From NCBI GenBank assembly GCA_037951105.1, contig JBAMJV010007150.1, positions 1 to 64,000 on the forward strand: a stretch of DNA of 64,000 nt, written 5' to 3'. Positions 35,601 to 46,190 of the stretch are shown here, in pieces. A program made the translations under genes and the position numbers. Position 1 is the first letter of the stretch, and each line of letters starts with the position of its first letter. The DNA is from Echinarachnius parma. Its lineage: Eukaryota; Echinodermata; Echinoidea; Clypeasteroida; Echinarachniidae. The notes under the pieces are model-generated. The model was not told the DNA's origin, searched no databases, and was given only the letters and a program-made list of their open reading frames with translations.

Positions 35601-38600
35601 GATATGTTGCCAATATACAATGCGCAAACCTGTAGCAAAGATTACCACGTGTGTAATGATATATTCACATTTTTACTGCGCAATTCATTTCAAAATAATA
35701 TTGATCACGTCAGTTAACATAATACTGTCAGATTTGATCATTTTTAGCAAAAAGACATCTAAATGGACTCACAAAACACGCATTGTAAACATAACAAATT
35801 GGCAACATATCATGAATTCATGCGGAACTAATGAATTTGTGATATGTTGCCAAACTGTGCATTTACAATGCGTATTTTGTAAGTCTTTTTAGAAGTTATT
35901 TTGCTTTAAAAATATCATATCTGACGTTACTATTTCAACTAAAATACAAGTAATATTTTACAATTGATCATTCAGAAAAACACATGGACATATTTATTGC
36001 ACAAGGGAGAATCATTACAACAGGTTTGTGCACGTTTATTGGCAGCATATCACGAAATAAACGCACGTGGCCGATATATGGGCTCAGATACTCGCAGTTT
36101 TGTTTACTTTGGCTCTAGTGAGAGTCGTATAGCGTGGTGTGTACACGTGTGTGTGTGTGTCCAAGGAGGTACTATCCTCCTTGGTGTGTCATAGAGCTCT
36201 TTCCCATACAGCTCTATGGTGTGTGTTCATAAAGCACGTCCTGAATCTAGACTAGACACCGCACCGTTCAGGATGAATTCGTGCAATACTTTTGCGTTCC
36301 AAATCAGAATGTATTCCTGCTCAAAGTTTGCGTTCGAAATCAAATTGTATTCCTGCTCAAAGTTTGCGTTCGAAATCAAATTGTATTCCTGCTCAAAGTT
36401 TGCGTTCGAAATCAAATTGTATTCCTGCTCAAAGTTTGCGTTCGAAATCAAATTGTATTCCTGCTCAAATCTTGCGTTCGATATCCAAATGATTTCTTGA
36501 TATCAAGAAATCGAATTCTTGATATCAAAAAATAAATTCTTGATATCAGGATATGAATTCTTGATATCAAGAATTCATTTCTTGCTATCAAGAATTCATT
36601 TCTTGATATCAAGAAATCAATTCTTGATATCAAGAATTCATTTCTTGTTATCAATAATTCAATTCTTGATATCAAGAATTCATTTCTTGATATCAAGAAT
36701 TCGAATTCTTGATATCAAGAATTCGAATTCTTGATATCAAGATTGACCATTGCTTAACAACAGAAAATTATTTCTTGATATCAAGAATTCGAATTCTTGA
36801 TATCAAGAATTCGAATTCTTGATATCAAGAAATGAATTCTTGATATCAAGAATTGAATTCTTGATAACAAGAAATGAATTCTTGATATCAAGAATTGATT
36901 TCTTGATATCAAGAAATGAATTCTTGATATCAAGAAATGATTTTCTGTTGTAAAGCAATGGTAATTCTTGATATCAAGAATTGAATTCTTGATATCAAGA
37001 AATGAATTCTTGATATCAAGAAGTCGAATTCTTGATATCAAGAGTCGAATTCTTGATATCAAGAAATAGGAATAAATGTTAAAACGGCTTGCCATACGTA
37101 CGGAACAAGGAAATAGTAGTGGTTCCGTAAGTGGTCGAAATTAATTTCTTTGTTTGTGAATTACATAACCCTTTGCAAAATGTTGGGTATCTATTATTTT
37201 GATATCACAAAACGGTACCAAAGCATATTGTTATGTGTTGCTCTTTGCCTGGTAGTCCCCTTTAATGTACTGAAATAACCTTCTCTGAAGTAGTTTCCGT
37301 CAGTAGTCAGTCAAATGACATAACGACAGAGGTGCATGGACGAGAGGGAGAAGCTGTGTCACTTGAGTGTAACGGACACGTATATACAACAAAAGGTGAA
37401 TTATTCAAATGGATGCTATGGACGCGGAACAACTCTAGATTGATATTGTGTCATGGAATTGAAAAATGTGAAAATACAACTACCCCATCGAGGAATAGCC
37501 AGCATATATTTGAGTATTCGTCAAACCACTATAACAGTTCCGTAAAGATATTTAATGCATCCATCTCCGACGAAGGAACATACACATGCGTCATTTTTGT
37601 CGCGGTAGACGTGAGAAATACAATCATCGTCTTGAGTATCGAAGGTATGAAGGTTAATGCAAAGTTATTAGAATGAATCAGTAGTTTCATCTTCCAAGAT
37701 ATATTCAAGACAACATATTGGCATTTAATTTGAATTAATTAAATTTAATTAAACAAAAGACTAAAAACAAAATGTTCATCCAACAGAAAACAAATTTAAA
37801 TAAACATATTTAGGAAATAAATGTTGGTGTAAACGTCTTACCAACAATTTCGCTGTTATAGGCAGTGTTGCATATTTAATGTATGTGTTAGCCTTAATTA
37901 TAATAACACAGGTTTATTTGTATGTAATTTGATGTTATTGATTATTGATGATAGTTATAACTACAAAACATTTAATTAGTAGGCATAATGTAACGTGAAG
38001 GATAATATATTTATGCTCAAACCAATGCTTCTCATTTATCTACTTTGTCCATTTAGTTCCGCCTAGGGAGCTTACCATCTGGGACATGGACACCAATACA
38101 ACTTATGAAGATGGAGACACTATAACAGCTATGGCGGGGATGAAAAAGACTTTGAGATGTGAGACGGACGCCCCTGTGAAGCCTGCAGTAACACTGGAAT
38201 GGCAAACAGGCTTCAATCAGTCAGACATGATCCAGATGTACAACATGAAGAGAAATGAGGGAGAACCTGATTCAAGTCTAGTCACCAGCTACACAACAAT
38301 GACGTTCACTGCGATCAAAGAGAGGATTGGAGCAAACATCACATGTTTCGTTAAAAACAACAGTGATGTCCAGCTAAGTTTGAACATACTAGTTAATGGT
38401 AAGTGCGATGTAATTATCCTTGATTAATTCAGGAACTCGGTTTAATTAATTCTTGTCACCGGGTTCCATTCTTTACTGTAAATTATGCAGTCAAGAAAGT
38501 GACTGGTGGGGTTTGTATAGTGGTATTATTACTAACATTTGTATGGCAAAATATATGTTATCCAATAACAATTTCGGGCTCTTTCAATAGGTTTATGAAA

Positions 38601-39734
38601 GTTAAAATGTATTTTTATCATAACAATTTTAATTTCAGTATAATCATGCGAACATATGAAAACAAGATGCAATATCCAATTTAAAAAAAAAATAAGTTCC
38701 GTTTGTCGAAGTTGGGAGATGTTTTGTTGTTGGTTATTGTTAATTCACCTCTTCCTATATATGTTTCGATTGATTTAATATATTTTGCACCAAAATTTTA
38801 ATTCTCTTAGTTCCGATGACTACTACCAGCATGATGACTATCCTTCCTGCATCTGAGAGTGTTGTGCCTTTTTCAGGTCAAACCAGCGCAGGCGAGAGTA
38901 ATGCAACATTGACGTCAGGTCCGGTAAGTTTAAATAGATCGTTGTGAATATAGTTTCTGATAATTAACTTGTTAAGATTGCCTCTGTCGCTAATTTACGG
39001 ATAATTCACGGATAATGGTGGGTAGAGAGACGAGGAAATTACTCTTTACACCTTTTACCAAGTCCAAGTCCAAGTGATTGATTTATCGATTTTGATGATT
39101 TGAAAGGTTTCCCAGCATCTTTTCAGGAAAGTTCTGTCTGTCTGTAGTCAGCATTGTATTGTCTTATTACAGAGTTTTGGTTTAGATTTTCTTTCATAAT
39201 TTATTGTCAAGCACATCGTTACCTTAAAAATAAAACCTTTGAGTTGAAATTCAAATATGGAAACTATCTACACTCGTTCCCTCCTACGCTCTCCAATGTC
39301 CAAAAGAGTGAGTATTCGGCAATATATCATATGAATGCAAATGTATTTATTATCAACTTGACACGAAAGCGAAATGAGAAATAAAAATTCGAATAATTAT
39401 GTGCAAGGGATCAATGAAGTGATGAACTCTGTATAGATTATTTCGAACATGGAAACTACCGGTAATCAGAAATAACAATATAAACACAAATAAGAAAAAA
39501 AAATGTGGCATCCCCACTGCATATTCTCTTATATGATTAAATGTACATTATTTTTTTACAGTTTCCTCCAATGTTCTATCATATTTGTCGGATGATAAGT
39601 TTCATCGCTCTTTGTGTGGCAGTTGTGACTTCATTTGGCATAGGCCTCATCTCCCGAAGGGCGTTTTCTAAGCTGATGAAGAAGCGAAGTTATGGTAACC
39701 GTTAGAACATTGTATGTGTATGTATGCATGAGTT

Positions 39735-39799
<65 letters not shown>

Positions 39800-42700
39800 G
39801 TGCGTGTGCGCATGTGTGTCGGTGTGTGTGCACGCGCATGCGTGTGTATGCGTGTGTGTGTGTGTGTATGTGTGCATGTGTACATAGCACATGTATGTGT
39901 GTATGTATGTGCGTCGTGAGTGCGTGTATGTGCGTGTGTGTGTGTGGGTGTGTGTGTGTGTGTGTGTGCTTGTGTGAGTACACGTGTATGCGCGTGAAGT
40001 TGTGCGTGTATTTATGTATGTATGTGCTTGTGGTTAAATCGAACCTTAGGTTCCACATCCCTGTCAAAAGGGAAGCACTAGTGTAGACAATACAACAGTA
40101 ATTTTCATTATAATGCATTTCAAAATTAGGTTGAACAAATACAAATAAATTATTTATGTGTGGGTTTGTGAGTGCCCGTGTGATCAACAATGTGCTGGTT
40201 TTTATACCGTATGTCCCCAAACAAATTACAATCGGACTTTCTGCAACGATAACTAAAGCTAGTAGACCAATCAGAATGCTATTTCAGGATATGAAACTAT
40301 AACGTATTACCTACAAACTGTATAGTTGTGCTCTGCTTCCATGTATACTTTCTGTCAGCATGACCCGTACTGACTATGTAGGCAATTTTTCCTATTTCCT
40401 TTTCATAGATGCCCCAGGCTCTCATCCCGACAAAAACAAACGATCTTCGCAACGAGACACTAGCACCTTACAACTGGCTCAAGTAGGTGAACCTGTCTGC
40501 AAATTGTCCAAATCTTGCATTTATTCCAGTATGTTCTTGTGATTCGTTGTTCTCGTATGCCTAAATTACCTATTAAAGGGACAGTTCCTCTTTAACAAAA
40601 CGTCTAAACAGTTTCCAGTTGACGGATGGGGATGAATGTAACACACACACACAAAATCAGATCGAACAGCCCTTTAATTTGGATTCTACGAATGAAAAAC
40701 GAATGCGTCCCTCCATCAAACTATACAATATCGGTCAATAAAGGAGTTTAACTGATTTAGCATAATATTACAACAATATTGTACTTATTCTTGTAAAGTT
40801 ATTGTGAAGCCGATATTTGTAAAGGTATGTCACTGAAAAAGATCTTTAAAAAAAAGAATATATAATTACATGTAGTCAGTTTAAGCGAGGTCTGGTTATT
40901 TTGTTTAGTAATCGCTTACCCATTGTTACCCATTTGTTCGCGGGTCACGGGTGAATACACGTACAATGCACAATTAACCGTTGGACGATGGTTTATTAGA
41001 TCATTTTGTCTATAACTCCACGAAAAATAGATTTCAAGCCCTAATTTGTTCAGGCATGCTATTAAATGACATTTTCTTTCAAATAAGACAATAACATCGC
41101 AACTGTTAAAATTTGGCTTGCAAAAGAGGAACTGTCCCTTTAAATACTGTACGCTGATAACTTTACAAAATGTCTTTTGTTGGGCATATGTGTAAAATAT
41201 TTTGAAAGTTCTTTAAAAACGTGGGTGTGTTGAAACTTTGATATTTGTATCTAGAATAAGTCAACTATATTTAGTTAAGATTATACGATGACAATTTTTA
41301 CAAAGCACTTTCATGATTATGGCACACAGTCATCAATCAATCTAGGTTATAAATTAGGCATCTTAAGTGGCTGAAACTTAGCAATGTACGCGTGGTATCG
41401 AATAGTGCTAGTCACTTGAGAACATATTTGTTGATATAATTAGTATTTGTTTGCATAAAAACATAAAACATATTGGTTTCATACAATTGACAAACGTAAA
41501 TATAAGAAGCGATACCATAACAGTGTATTACTGGCGCGCCGAAAGCAGTATTGAATTGAGGAGGGGGGGGGGGGGGGGGCGGGGGCAAAGACATAATAAG
41601 GGACAGGCACGTAGCCAGGATTTTTTACGGGAGGGTACTTAATTTACAAAAACGGGACCGTCGCCAAATTCTTTCCCGGCCAAGACTGCCTCCCAAAAAC
41701 TGTAGAGACCAAGACAATTGATTGAAAGTGCTCTCAGTGGGGGGGAGGGGGGGTTCGTCGCCAAATTTAAATACCATTTGGAGCTGTACGTTATTGGTGT
41801 ACTATAATAATGACTACGTATAATAACAAAACAAATTAAGTATGTTAATATTATGTCGACTCAACGGAACATAATTGTCACTATGTATGTATTGAGGAGA
41901 ATTCAAAATTAATTAGGTCCAATATTAGTTTGTCAATGTAATCATCAGTTATATCATCATGGAATAATATCAAAATATGTCTATGATTTAAATTTATAGA
42001 AATAAATATTTAATTCTCTGAGTTTTAAATTAATATCTAATCTGAAAAAAAAAATTAGACATTTCCCATTTGTCTTTCAACAGCAGGCTGACATTACTGA
42101 CGTATACTCTGAAATCAGCGATATTTGCTCGGACACCGTAACCAAATCAGAAGTCAAGACATCCGGCAGATCAGTGACCACGACATCCGCTGCTTCCGTG
42201 CCAATACAGGGTGGCAATGAACATGCGTATTCCTCGAGGATATACCAAGATGCTGGTGCGACCAATGTAGTATCTGAGCTGCACGTGCCAACTGACCGTA
42301 GTGATGAACGTGCATTATCTTCAAGGCTACACCAAGAGGCTGATTTTGCGGCCACTGAGGACTCTTTCTATATGCCTTTGGATCTGAGTGATGACATGAT
42401 GAATGAACCTTCTGTATCTTCCGGGATACCGCAAGACACCGTTTCGAACACTGCGGACTCTTTCTACATGCCCTTGAATGGTAATGATGGGCCTTCTAAC
42501 ACGTCTAAGGTACACCAAGGCACTATTGCGACCGCATCAGGAGGGTCTTCCTACACGCCAATGGAGCGCAGTGGGCCTAATGAACCTTCTTCATCTTCAA
42601 TATATTTGAAATACACTGGTGCAAGTATAAGAGGAGATGATGAGGTTGAATACGTCAATGTTGCCTCTGAGATCGCTGATCTAGGTAATGTAGACAGACC

Positions 42701-42809
42701 TCATTTATACCAGAATTATAGAGACACGTGTGGATACGTTACTGACGACAAGTTACAAAACATAGATGAAGTAGATGAATATGATGATGTTGTAACAACA
42801 TACTTGTGA
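29572..42809 (+). CDS. Receptor gene A: three-Ig-domain type I membrane receptor with tyrosine-motif tail
   Basis: Eight exons join in frame to 716 codons: 29572-29623, 30315-30671, 37291-37644, 38057-38398, 38811-38923, 39562-39694, 40409-40482, 42084-42809. Product: signal peptide (1-17), two V-like Ig domains (about 18-136 and 137-254), a third Ig domain (255-368), Ser/Thr-rich stalk (369-406), membrane helix (about 417-436), basic juxtamembrane part and a long acidic tail (476-716). Ig exons are phase 1-1, as usual for this superfamily. The role is inferred: cell-surface recognition with phosphotyrosine signalling (SFYMPL twice, VEYVNV, YQNY). Its ligand is unknown. Gene D is a close tandem copy. 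A skipped degenerate Ig exon lies at 33420-33760. Confidence 0.85.
30315..30671 (+). CDS. Gene A exon 2: V-like Ig domain 1
   Basis: 119 codons, phase 1-1 (TTACAG|ACCAAA to TTGAAG|GTACGA). Ig landmarks: GDNVSLTC, VEWRR, DEGNYSC. An extra Cys pair, CPNISEC, sits after the Trp. Several N-glycosylation sequons are present. Confidence 0.88.
31771..32984. mobile_element. TA-flanked foldback element in gene A intron 2, 1214 bp
   Basis: CCGTGCGTCCCAAAAAAA at the left and its complement at the right are each flanked by TA. The arms are inverted over hundreds of bases: GGCTGCCGAATAAAAAATAT, AACTCAACTTTCATATGACA and TAGGTTGCGCAGGAATTAGC each have a complement on the other side. Inner pairs (GGGAGTCAGGA / TCCTGACTCCC) continue toward the centre near 32380. 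There is a G run in the right half. No transposase. Confidence 0.85.
33420..33760 (+). pseudogene. Degenerate Ig exon inside gene A
   Basis: Clearly related to exon 2 of gene A (GDNVSLTCTLP, the Cys pair CTRVSRC, then a GGNYTC-like strand), with acceptor- and donor-like ends. Its length is 341 bases instead of a multiple of three, a one-base loss near 33637 shifts the frame, and the segment that should carry the core Trp is deleted. Inclusion would break the receptor, so it should be skipped. Confidence 0.8.
34703..37261. mobile_element. TTAA-flanked 2.56-kb foldback built of palindromic satellite arrays
   Basis: TTAA at 34699-34702 and 37262-37265; the ends are AGGGTACTACCA and TGGTAGTCCCCT. 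The arms pair over GTACGTATGGCAAGCCGTTT and TAACATTTATTCCTATTTC. Inside are arrays of TTCTTGATATCAAGAA (about 35005-35130, 36490-36745, 36770-36945, 36965-37070), a 36-bp array with GTTTGCGTTCGAAATCAAAT (about 36300-36480), its diverged inverted counterpart (about 35135-35350), and hairpins around GCAACATATCA (about 35575-35615 and 35800-35855). No coding support. Confidence 0.82.
37291..37644 (+). CDS. Gene A exon 3: V-like Ig domain 2
   Basis: 118 codons, phase 1-1 (CTGAAG|TAGTTT to TCGAAG|GTATGA). Landmarks: AVSLEC, FKWMLW, the extra pair CHGIEKC, and DEGTYTC. Its orthologous exon in gene D is 59437-59787. It begins only 26 bases after the right TTAA of the 2.56-kb element. Confidence 0.87.
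38057..38398 (+). CDS. Gene A exon 4: membrane-proximal Ig domain
   Basis: 114 codons, phase 1-1 (ATTTAG|TTCCGC to TTAATG|GTAAGT). Landmarks: KTLRCETD, VTLEW, GANITCFV. Near-identical exons occur in gene B (49189) and gene D (60323). Gene A has Gly (QTGFNQ) where B and D have Cys (HTCFNQ). Confidence 0.9.
38811..38923 (+). CDS. Gene A exon 5: Ser/Thr-rich stalk
   Basis: CTCTTAG|TTCCGATG to GGTCCG|GTAAGT, phase 1 to 0. PMTTTSMMTILPASES and GESNATLTSGP suit an O-glycosylated stalk. Its counterpart in gene D is 61090-61199. Confidence 0.82.
39562..39694 (+). CDS. Gene A exon 6: transmembrane segment
   Basis: TTTTACAG|TTTCCT to AGTTATG|GTAACC, phase 0 to 1. The helix MISFIALCVAVVTSFGIGLI is followed by basic SRRAFSKLMKKR, placing the C-terminus in the cytosol. 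Gene D's exon (61629) keeps the same VAVVTSF core. Confidence 0.88.
39735..40032. repeat. (TG)n microsatellite in gene A intron 6
   Basis: Nearly pure TG at about 39735-39795, then imperfect GTGTGCG/GTATG sequence to about 40030. Gene D has TG-rich sequence at the same intron position (61776-61855, 62050-62425). Confidence 0.9.
40409..40482 (+). CDS. Gene A exon 7: cytoplasmic juxtamembrane
   Basis: TTCATAG|ATGCCC to GCTCAA|GTAGGT, phase 1 to 0. It encodes DAPGSHPDKNKRSSQRDTST. The gene D counterpart is 62674-62747. Confidence 0.82.
40573..41153. mobile_element. TTAA-flanked element in gene A intron 7, 573 bp
   Basis: TTAA at 40573-40576 and 41150-41153. The ends AGGGACAGTTCCTCTTT and its complement bound an inverted, internally deleted copy of 18927-20575. 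It is absent at the same place in gene D, so it inserted after the duplication or was lost from D. Confidence 0.82.
41560..41775 (+). repeat. G-run dispersed repeat in gene A intron 7
   Basis: A G run at about 41562-41585, then GGCACGTAGCCAGGATTTTTT, a 'ccaagac' phrase and another G run. Related to 825-1075. Confidence 0.6.
42084..42809 (+). CDS. Gene A exon 8: cytoplasmic tail with tyrosine-motif repeats, stop
   Basis: TTCAACAG|CAGGCTG opens 241 codons in phase 0, ending at TGA 42807-42809. About five diverged units of 29-33 residues repeat a plan of Ser-rich start, 'hQ-(D/E/G)', then a SFYMPLD-like core. Motifs: YSEI (Tyr 483), SFYMPL (Tyr 571, Tyr 603; ITIM-like S-x-Y-x-x-L), SSYTPM (Tyr 632), VEYVNV (Tyr 665; fits both ITIM and the Grb2 pYxN pattern), YQNY (Tyr 684). 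The first unit has HVP in place of the YMP. Acidic end. The start of the exon is almost the same in gene D at 63892. Confidence 0.87.
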   Translation, partial: QADITDVYSEISDICSDTVTKSEVKTSGRSVTTTSAASVPIQGGNEHAYSSRIYQDAGATNVVSELHVPTDRSDERALSSRLHQEADFAATEDSFYMPLDLSDDMMNEPSVSSGIPQDTVSNTADSFYMPLNGNDGPSNTSKVHQGTIATASGGSSYTPMERSGPNEPSSSSIYLKYTGASIRGDDEVEYVNVASEIADLGNVDRPHLYQNYRDTCGYVTDDKLQNIDEVDEYDDVVTTYL

Positions 42810-42839
42810 AACTAAATTGATTGATACAATTTCAATTCA

Positions 42840-43340
42840 CCGGTGCAATTAAGAGAGAAGGTGCCATTAAATGCGCCAATTTGGTACCCCCCCCCCCCCC
42901 TCCCCCCGCAAAAAAGCAAACAAAAATTAATACAAAAATATCTAGCCGATAATGAAAGAGCATGCTGATAAGGTTTCGACATCTTGTAGAGAATTACAAG
43001 ACAGGCCTTATGTTTATCAAAATTATGAACACAGGTGTGTCTACATGACTATAAATACTTTAGGTAGCATATTGTGCTCTGCTCCTGCTGCTGCTGATAA
43101 TGGTGATGGTGACTTTGAGCCAATATGGTTGTAAATACGAATTAATTACAATTTATGTCATGTAATTAACTTGAATTAAGCCCGATAAGATCCAAAGACC
43201 TGCTCAGCAGGGACAGATACAGACATGTATCATGTTAAACATAACTATGGGGGCAATGTGGCTACGTGAATGAAGACAGAATGATTTTAAATGGTCACGA
43301 TGATGATGATGATGATGATGACGGCAACGCTGATGATTAT
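42840..43340 (+). pseudogene. Two decayed copies of the gene A tail end
   Basis: At about 42845-43090 a frame reads DRPYVYQNYEHRCVYMT, matching the real tail's DRPHLYQNYRDTCGYVT. At about 43185-43340 a second, more broken copy has RDRYRHVSC-like sequence, CGYVNED and an Asp-rich end, now a (GATGAT)n tract at about 43299-43320. A C run splits the first copy (about 42887-42907). Both lie after the stop codon, possibly in the 3' untranslated region. Confidence 0.6.
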
Positions 43341-43866
43341 GATTTTGAAAGGCTTTCTTTTCTTACCTCTTCCTCTCTCCATCATGTTTGCTTTCTCTTT
43401 CGCCTTCTCTCCCCTTCTCTCCTTTGTTACCCTCTCCTTCGCATCCTCTCTTTCTTTCTTAGTTCTTATTTTCTTTCTAAATCTCCTTTTTTCATCCCCT
43501 TCTTTTTTGTTATGATTTGTTATTGAATTTATGCTGTGTGCATATAACACATGAAAATTTTTACCCCTCTGAATTACCAATGATCCGTCATTTTGTGAAG
43601 TATAATTTGAACATTGTAACAATACTAGACTGAAAAGGGAAATTTAAAAGGGAAAGCAGGATTATGATGGTGATTACTATATAAGCAGATATCATTTTTA
43701 ACTTCTGTGTCTAAAATTTTAGAAAAGATTGTATATTCTTGAGTCACACATTTTTTGTGATTTTTTAATGATTTATAATTTGATTATTGTCAGAAGCATT
43801 GTACTACTCATGCAGTTTAAAATATCACAATCTTTTGAATGTTTATCACATACTTTTTATATTTTC

Positions 43867-44394
43867 CTGGACTTCTCTGGCCTTCGATGCTATAAACCAT
43901 GATATTCTTCTATAAAAGCGTCATGATTATGGTAGCAGAGGCAAGGCCTTACAGTGGTTCAGGGAATACCTTACTGGCTGGAATCAATTTGTTCTTGGTA
44001 ATGGTTGTATAAGTATCATCTTTGATACCTGGCGTTAGTGGAGTCCCACGAGCCAGTCTGGTTGGCCCCCTTTTGGCCCATCCGTTATTTTATCTCACTC
44101 CCAGTTGATTTTCTACCTCTTATTATTCTTCTCTTTTTTCATCCCTTTTTCTTTTCTTTATTGATTGTGTAAAGTTAATTAAGCATTTTTATTTGTTTGT
44201 GTTGTGTAGATGTATTTAATTGTTTGTTTGTTATATATGTTGACTTTAGTTTGTACGTAGCTTATTTATTATGCCAATTGTAATTGTTTTGTATCTGTAT
44301 ACAGGGCGCACCTGTAAAGCAGTTTTTTAACTGAGGTTGCCTACCCTGTATTTTTAAAGAAGACGTGAATAAATCAATAAATAATAAATCTACA
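43867..44394 (+). mobile_element. Non-LTR retrotransposon fragment (reverse transcriptase palm plus 3' tail)
   Basis: The translation, with frameshifts and stops, shows AFDAINHDILL, then YGSRGKALQWF, QFVLGNG and a GVP-x-S-LxGPL-like end, the order of a LINE reverse transcriptase. An internal deletion then leads to a 3' tail with GTTGCCTACCCTGTAT and repeated AATAAAT (44365-44394). Inactive. Confidence 0.75.
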
Positions 44395-44639
44395 TAATTT
44401 GTTTTTATATATCATTTGCAGACGTTTCCAACTTGTTTTTCTTTCATATCCCGATTCACATGTTGTATTGTCTATTGTAAATAAAGAATTGTAAATAATG
44501 AATAATTGAATGTAAGTGATTGGATTAGGGAAAATAATTTTCCTTCAATATAGATTTTTAAAATTATATGATTTCTAGTAAAACACTAATGGACTTACCC
44601 GGAGATGTTGTATTTAATGGAAACGTTATATAAATGGTA

Positions 44640-46190
44640 TCTACTCTGACATTTTTTGGACTCTTTATTCATGATAGTTTTACTTGGAAAGACCAAATAC
44701 ATTATAAATATAATAAGAAAAATATTTCCACGTAATATTGGTGTTTTAAATAAATAAGTAACTCTTTTCCACCATCTATTCTTAATATTATACTCTACAA
44801 TAATTGTACCCTACTTAAACTATGGTATTCTTGCCCGGAGGAGCGCTGCTGCATGTCATGTTGAGAAATTGTTAGTGTTAAGAAAGCAGGCAGTACGAAT
44901 AATAGTTGATGTGGATTTCCTTGTCCATACAATAATATGTTTAAGAACAAACATTTTTAAATTTGTTTTTATTTATATAATTACGATATTGGTCAGTTTA
45001 TTTAGTGTGATAACAGCGGTGAAATTCCTATCATTTTAACACACGACTCAACAAGAACGTTTTCGGTTAAATGCCCCAAAATTTGGAATTCCATGGACAA
45101 ATCTTTGAGAGAAAGTGCTACATTGGGCCGTATGCATACAAACAAGCAATTGCTTGTGCTAGCCTTTTGCTTGAATCGGTATGCACACAAACAAGCAATT
45201 GCTTGCAAGCACTTACAAGCACAAGCAATTGCTTACTGCTCATAAGAATTGCTAACCAAACAAGCAATTGCTTAAAACCGTATGCATAAAACGAACCTTT
45301 TACTTGTGTTGATAAGCAATTGCTTGTGTTTTTTCAAGCACCTCCAGACCAGCTTGAGCTCTTGCTTACTAAGGACATTCGCGTTTTAGAATAAAGTTTT
45401 CATACCGTTTCAGAATGATTTAGAACTCCTGGTTCCAGAGGTTATGTTGTGATTACATATTTAATCAAATGGCTGTTATTTTAGACATTTATATCAATGT
45501 AGGCAATTTTGTTCATGATTTGAAAATATTTGCGTTAGAAAAATACTGTTGCCAGGTCGGGCACGACCAGGGAAAGCTGCTATGCAAGGGACTACACGAC
45601 GTTTGCATACACTACGAATCCCCTTTGTTGTCATGCAGTGCGATGTTCGCACAACCGTAACGATGCTTTGTTCAACACGTAAGCAATTGCTTAGGCAGTG
45701 TAAGCAAAAGGTTTCAGCACAAGCAAAAGCTTATGCATACGAAATTAATCAATTGCTTGAACTTGATCTTTTGCTTGACAAGCTCTTGCTTGTGCTTGAA
45801 GCAATTGCTTATAAGCAATTGCTACGTTTTATGCATACGGCCCATTGGGTGCGGTTTAAAGGGATCTAGTAACTTTGTTGACATGTGCAAAAAGTGATGA
45901 ATGGTTGATGCAATGTATATTGTGGTTATCTCATATGTCCACAGGGTATTGTGTGAAAATTTCAAGTCAAATGGACATTGCATGGCCAAGTTATGAGCAA
46001 AAATGCAAAGTGATATTCACTAACTCACTGCACTCACTTTGTACACGGTAAGAAAAACTCCGGGCAGTTTTTCTTATCATGAATACTTTGATCGCACATA
46101 TCTTTGTAACGAAAGGGAAATTTGAAAAACCGAAACCTGTCCCATGATTTTATTGTTAATACGAATACAACAAGCTATGAGGGAACCGCT
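44640..46190 (+). mobile_element. Second LINE fragment: RT C-terminal region and 3' untranslated part
   Basis: Broken translation shows FTWKDQIHY, LYSTIIVPYLNYG, RKQAVRIIVD and finally VKCPKIWNSMDKSLRES, matching the order seen at the C-terminus of Jockey/CR1-like LINE proteins. The coding part is split by the 717-bp element at 45126-45842; a stop follows just after it. The 3' untranslated part (45860-46190) is shared with 6770-7190, 51640-51895 and 63425-63845. Confidence 0.72.
45121..45847. mobile_element. Foldback MITE with CATTG duplication, rich in AAGCAATTGCTT
   Basis: The element is 45126-45842 (717 bp) with ends GGCCGTATGCATA and complement, flanked by CATTG (45121-45125 and 45843-45847). 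The palindrome AAGCAATTGCTT occurs many times inside. It interrupts the LINE frame between its ATLG and following codons. Confidence 0.8.

Noticed and set aside
36216-37095. Repetitive reading frames (CSKFAFEIKLYS and FLISRIHFLIS units)
   Set aside because: They come from the 36-bp and palindromic satellite arrays; they are open in several frames and have no gene context.
37179-37265. ATG TTG GGT... frame as a second signal-peptide exon for gene A
   Set aside because: It lies in the right end of the TTAA element, lacks a proper donor, and the exon structure already joins in frame from 29572.
39631-40220. Long Thr-His and Val-Cys repeat reading frames on both strands
   Set aside because: They are translations of the TG microsatellite in gene A intron 6.
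43287-43622. Lys/Arg-rich minus-strand frame and Leu/Phe-rich plus-strand frames
   Set aside because: They derive from a (GAT)n tract and a pyrimidine-rich stretch after the tail ghost copies.
45002-45208. Short frames around AAGCAATTGCTT repeats
   Set aside because: They cross the LINE/MITE junction and reflect the repeat.
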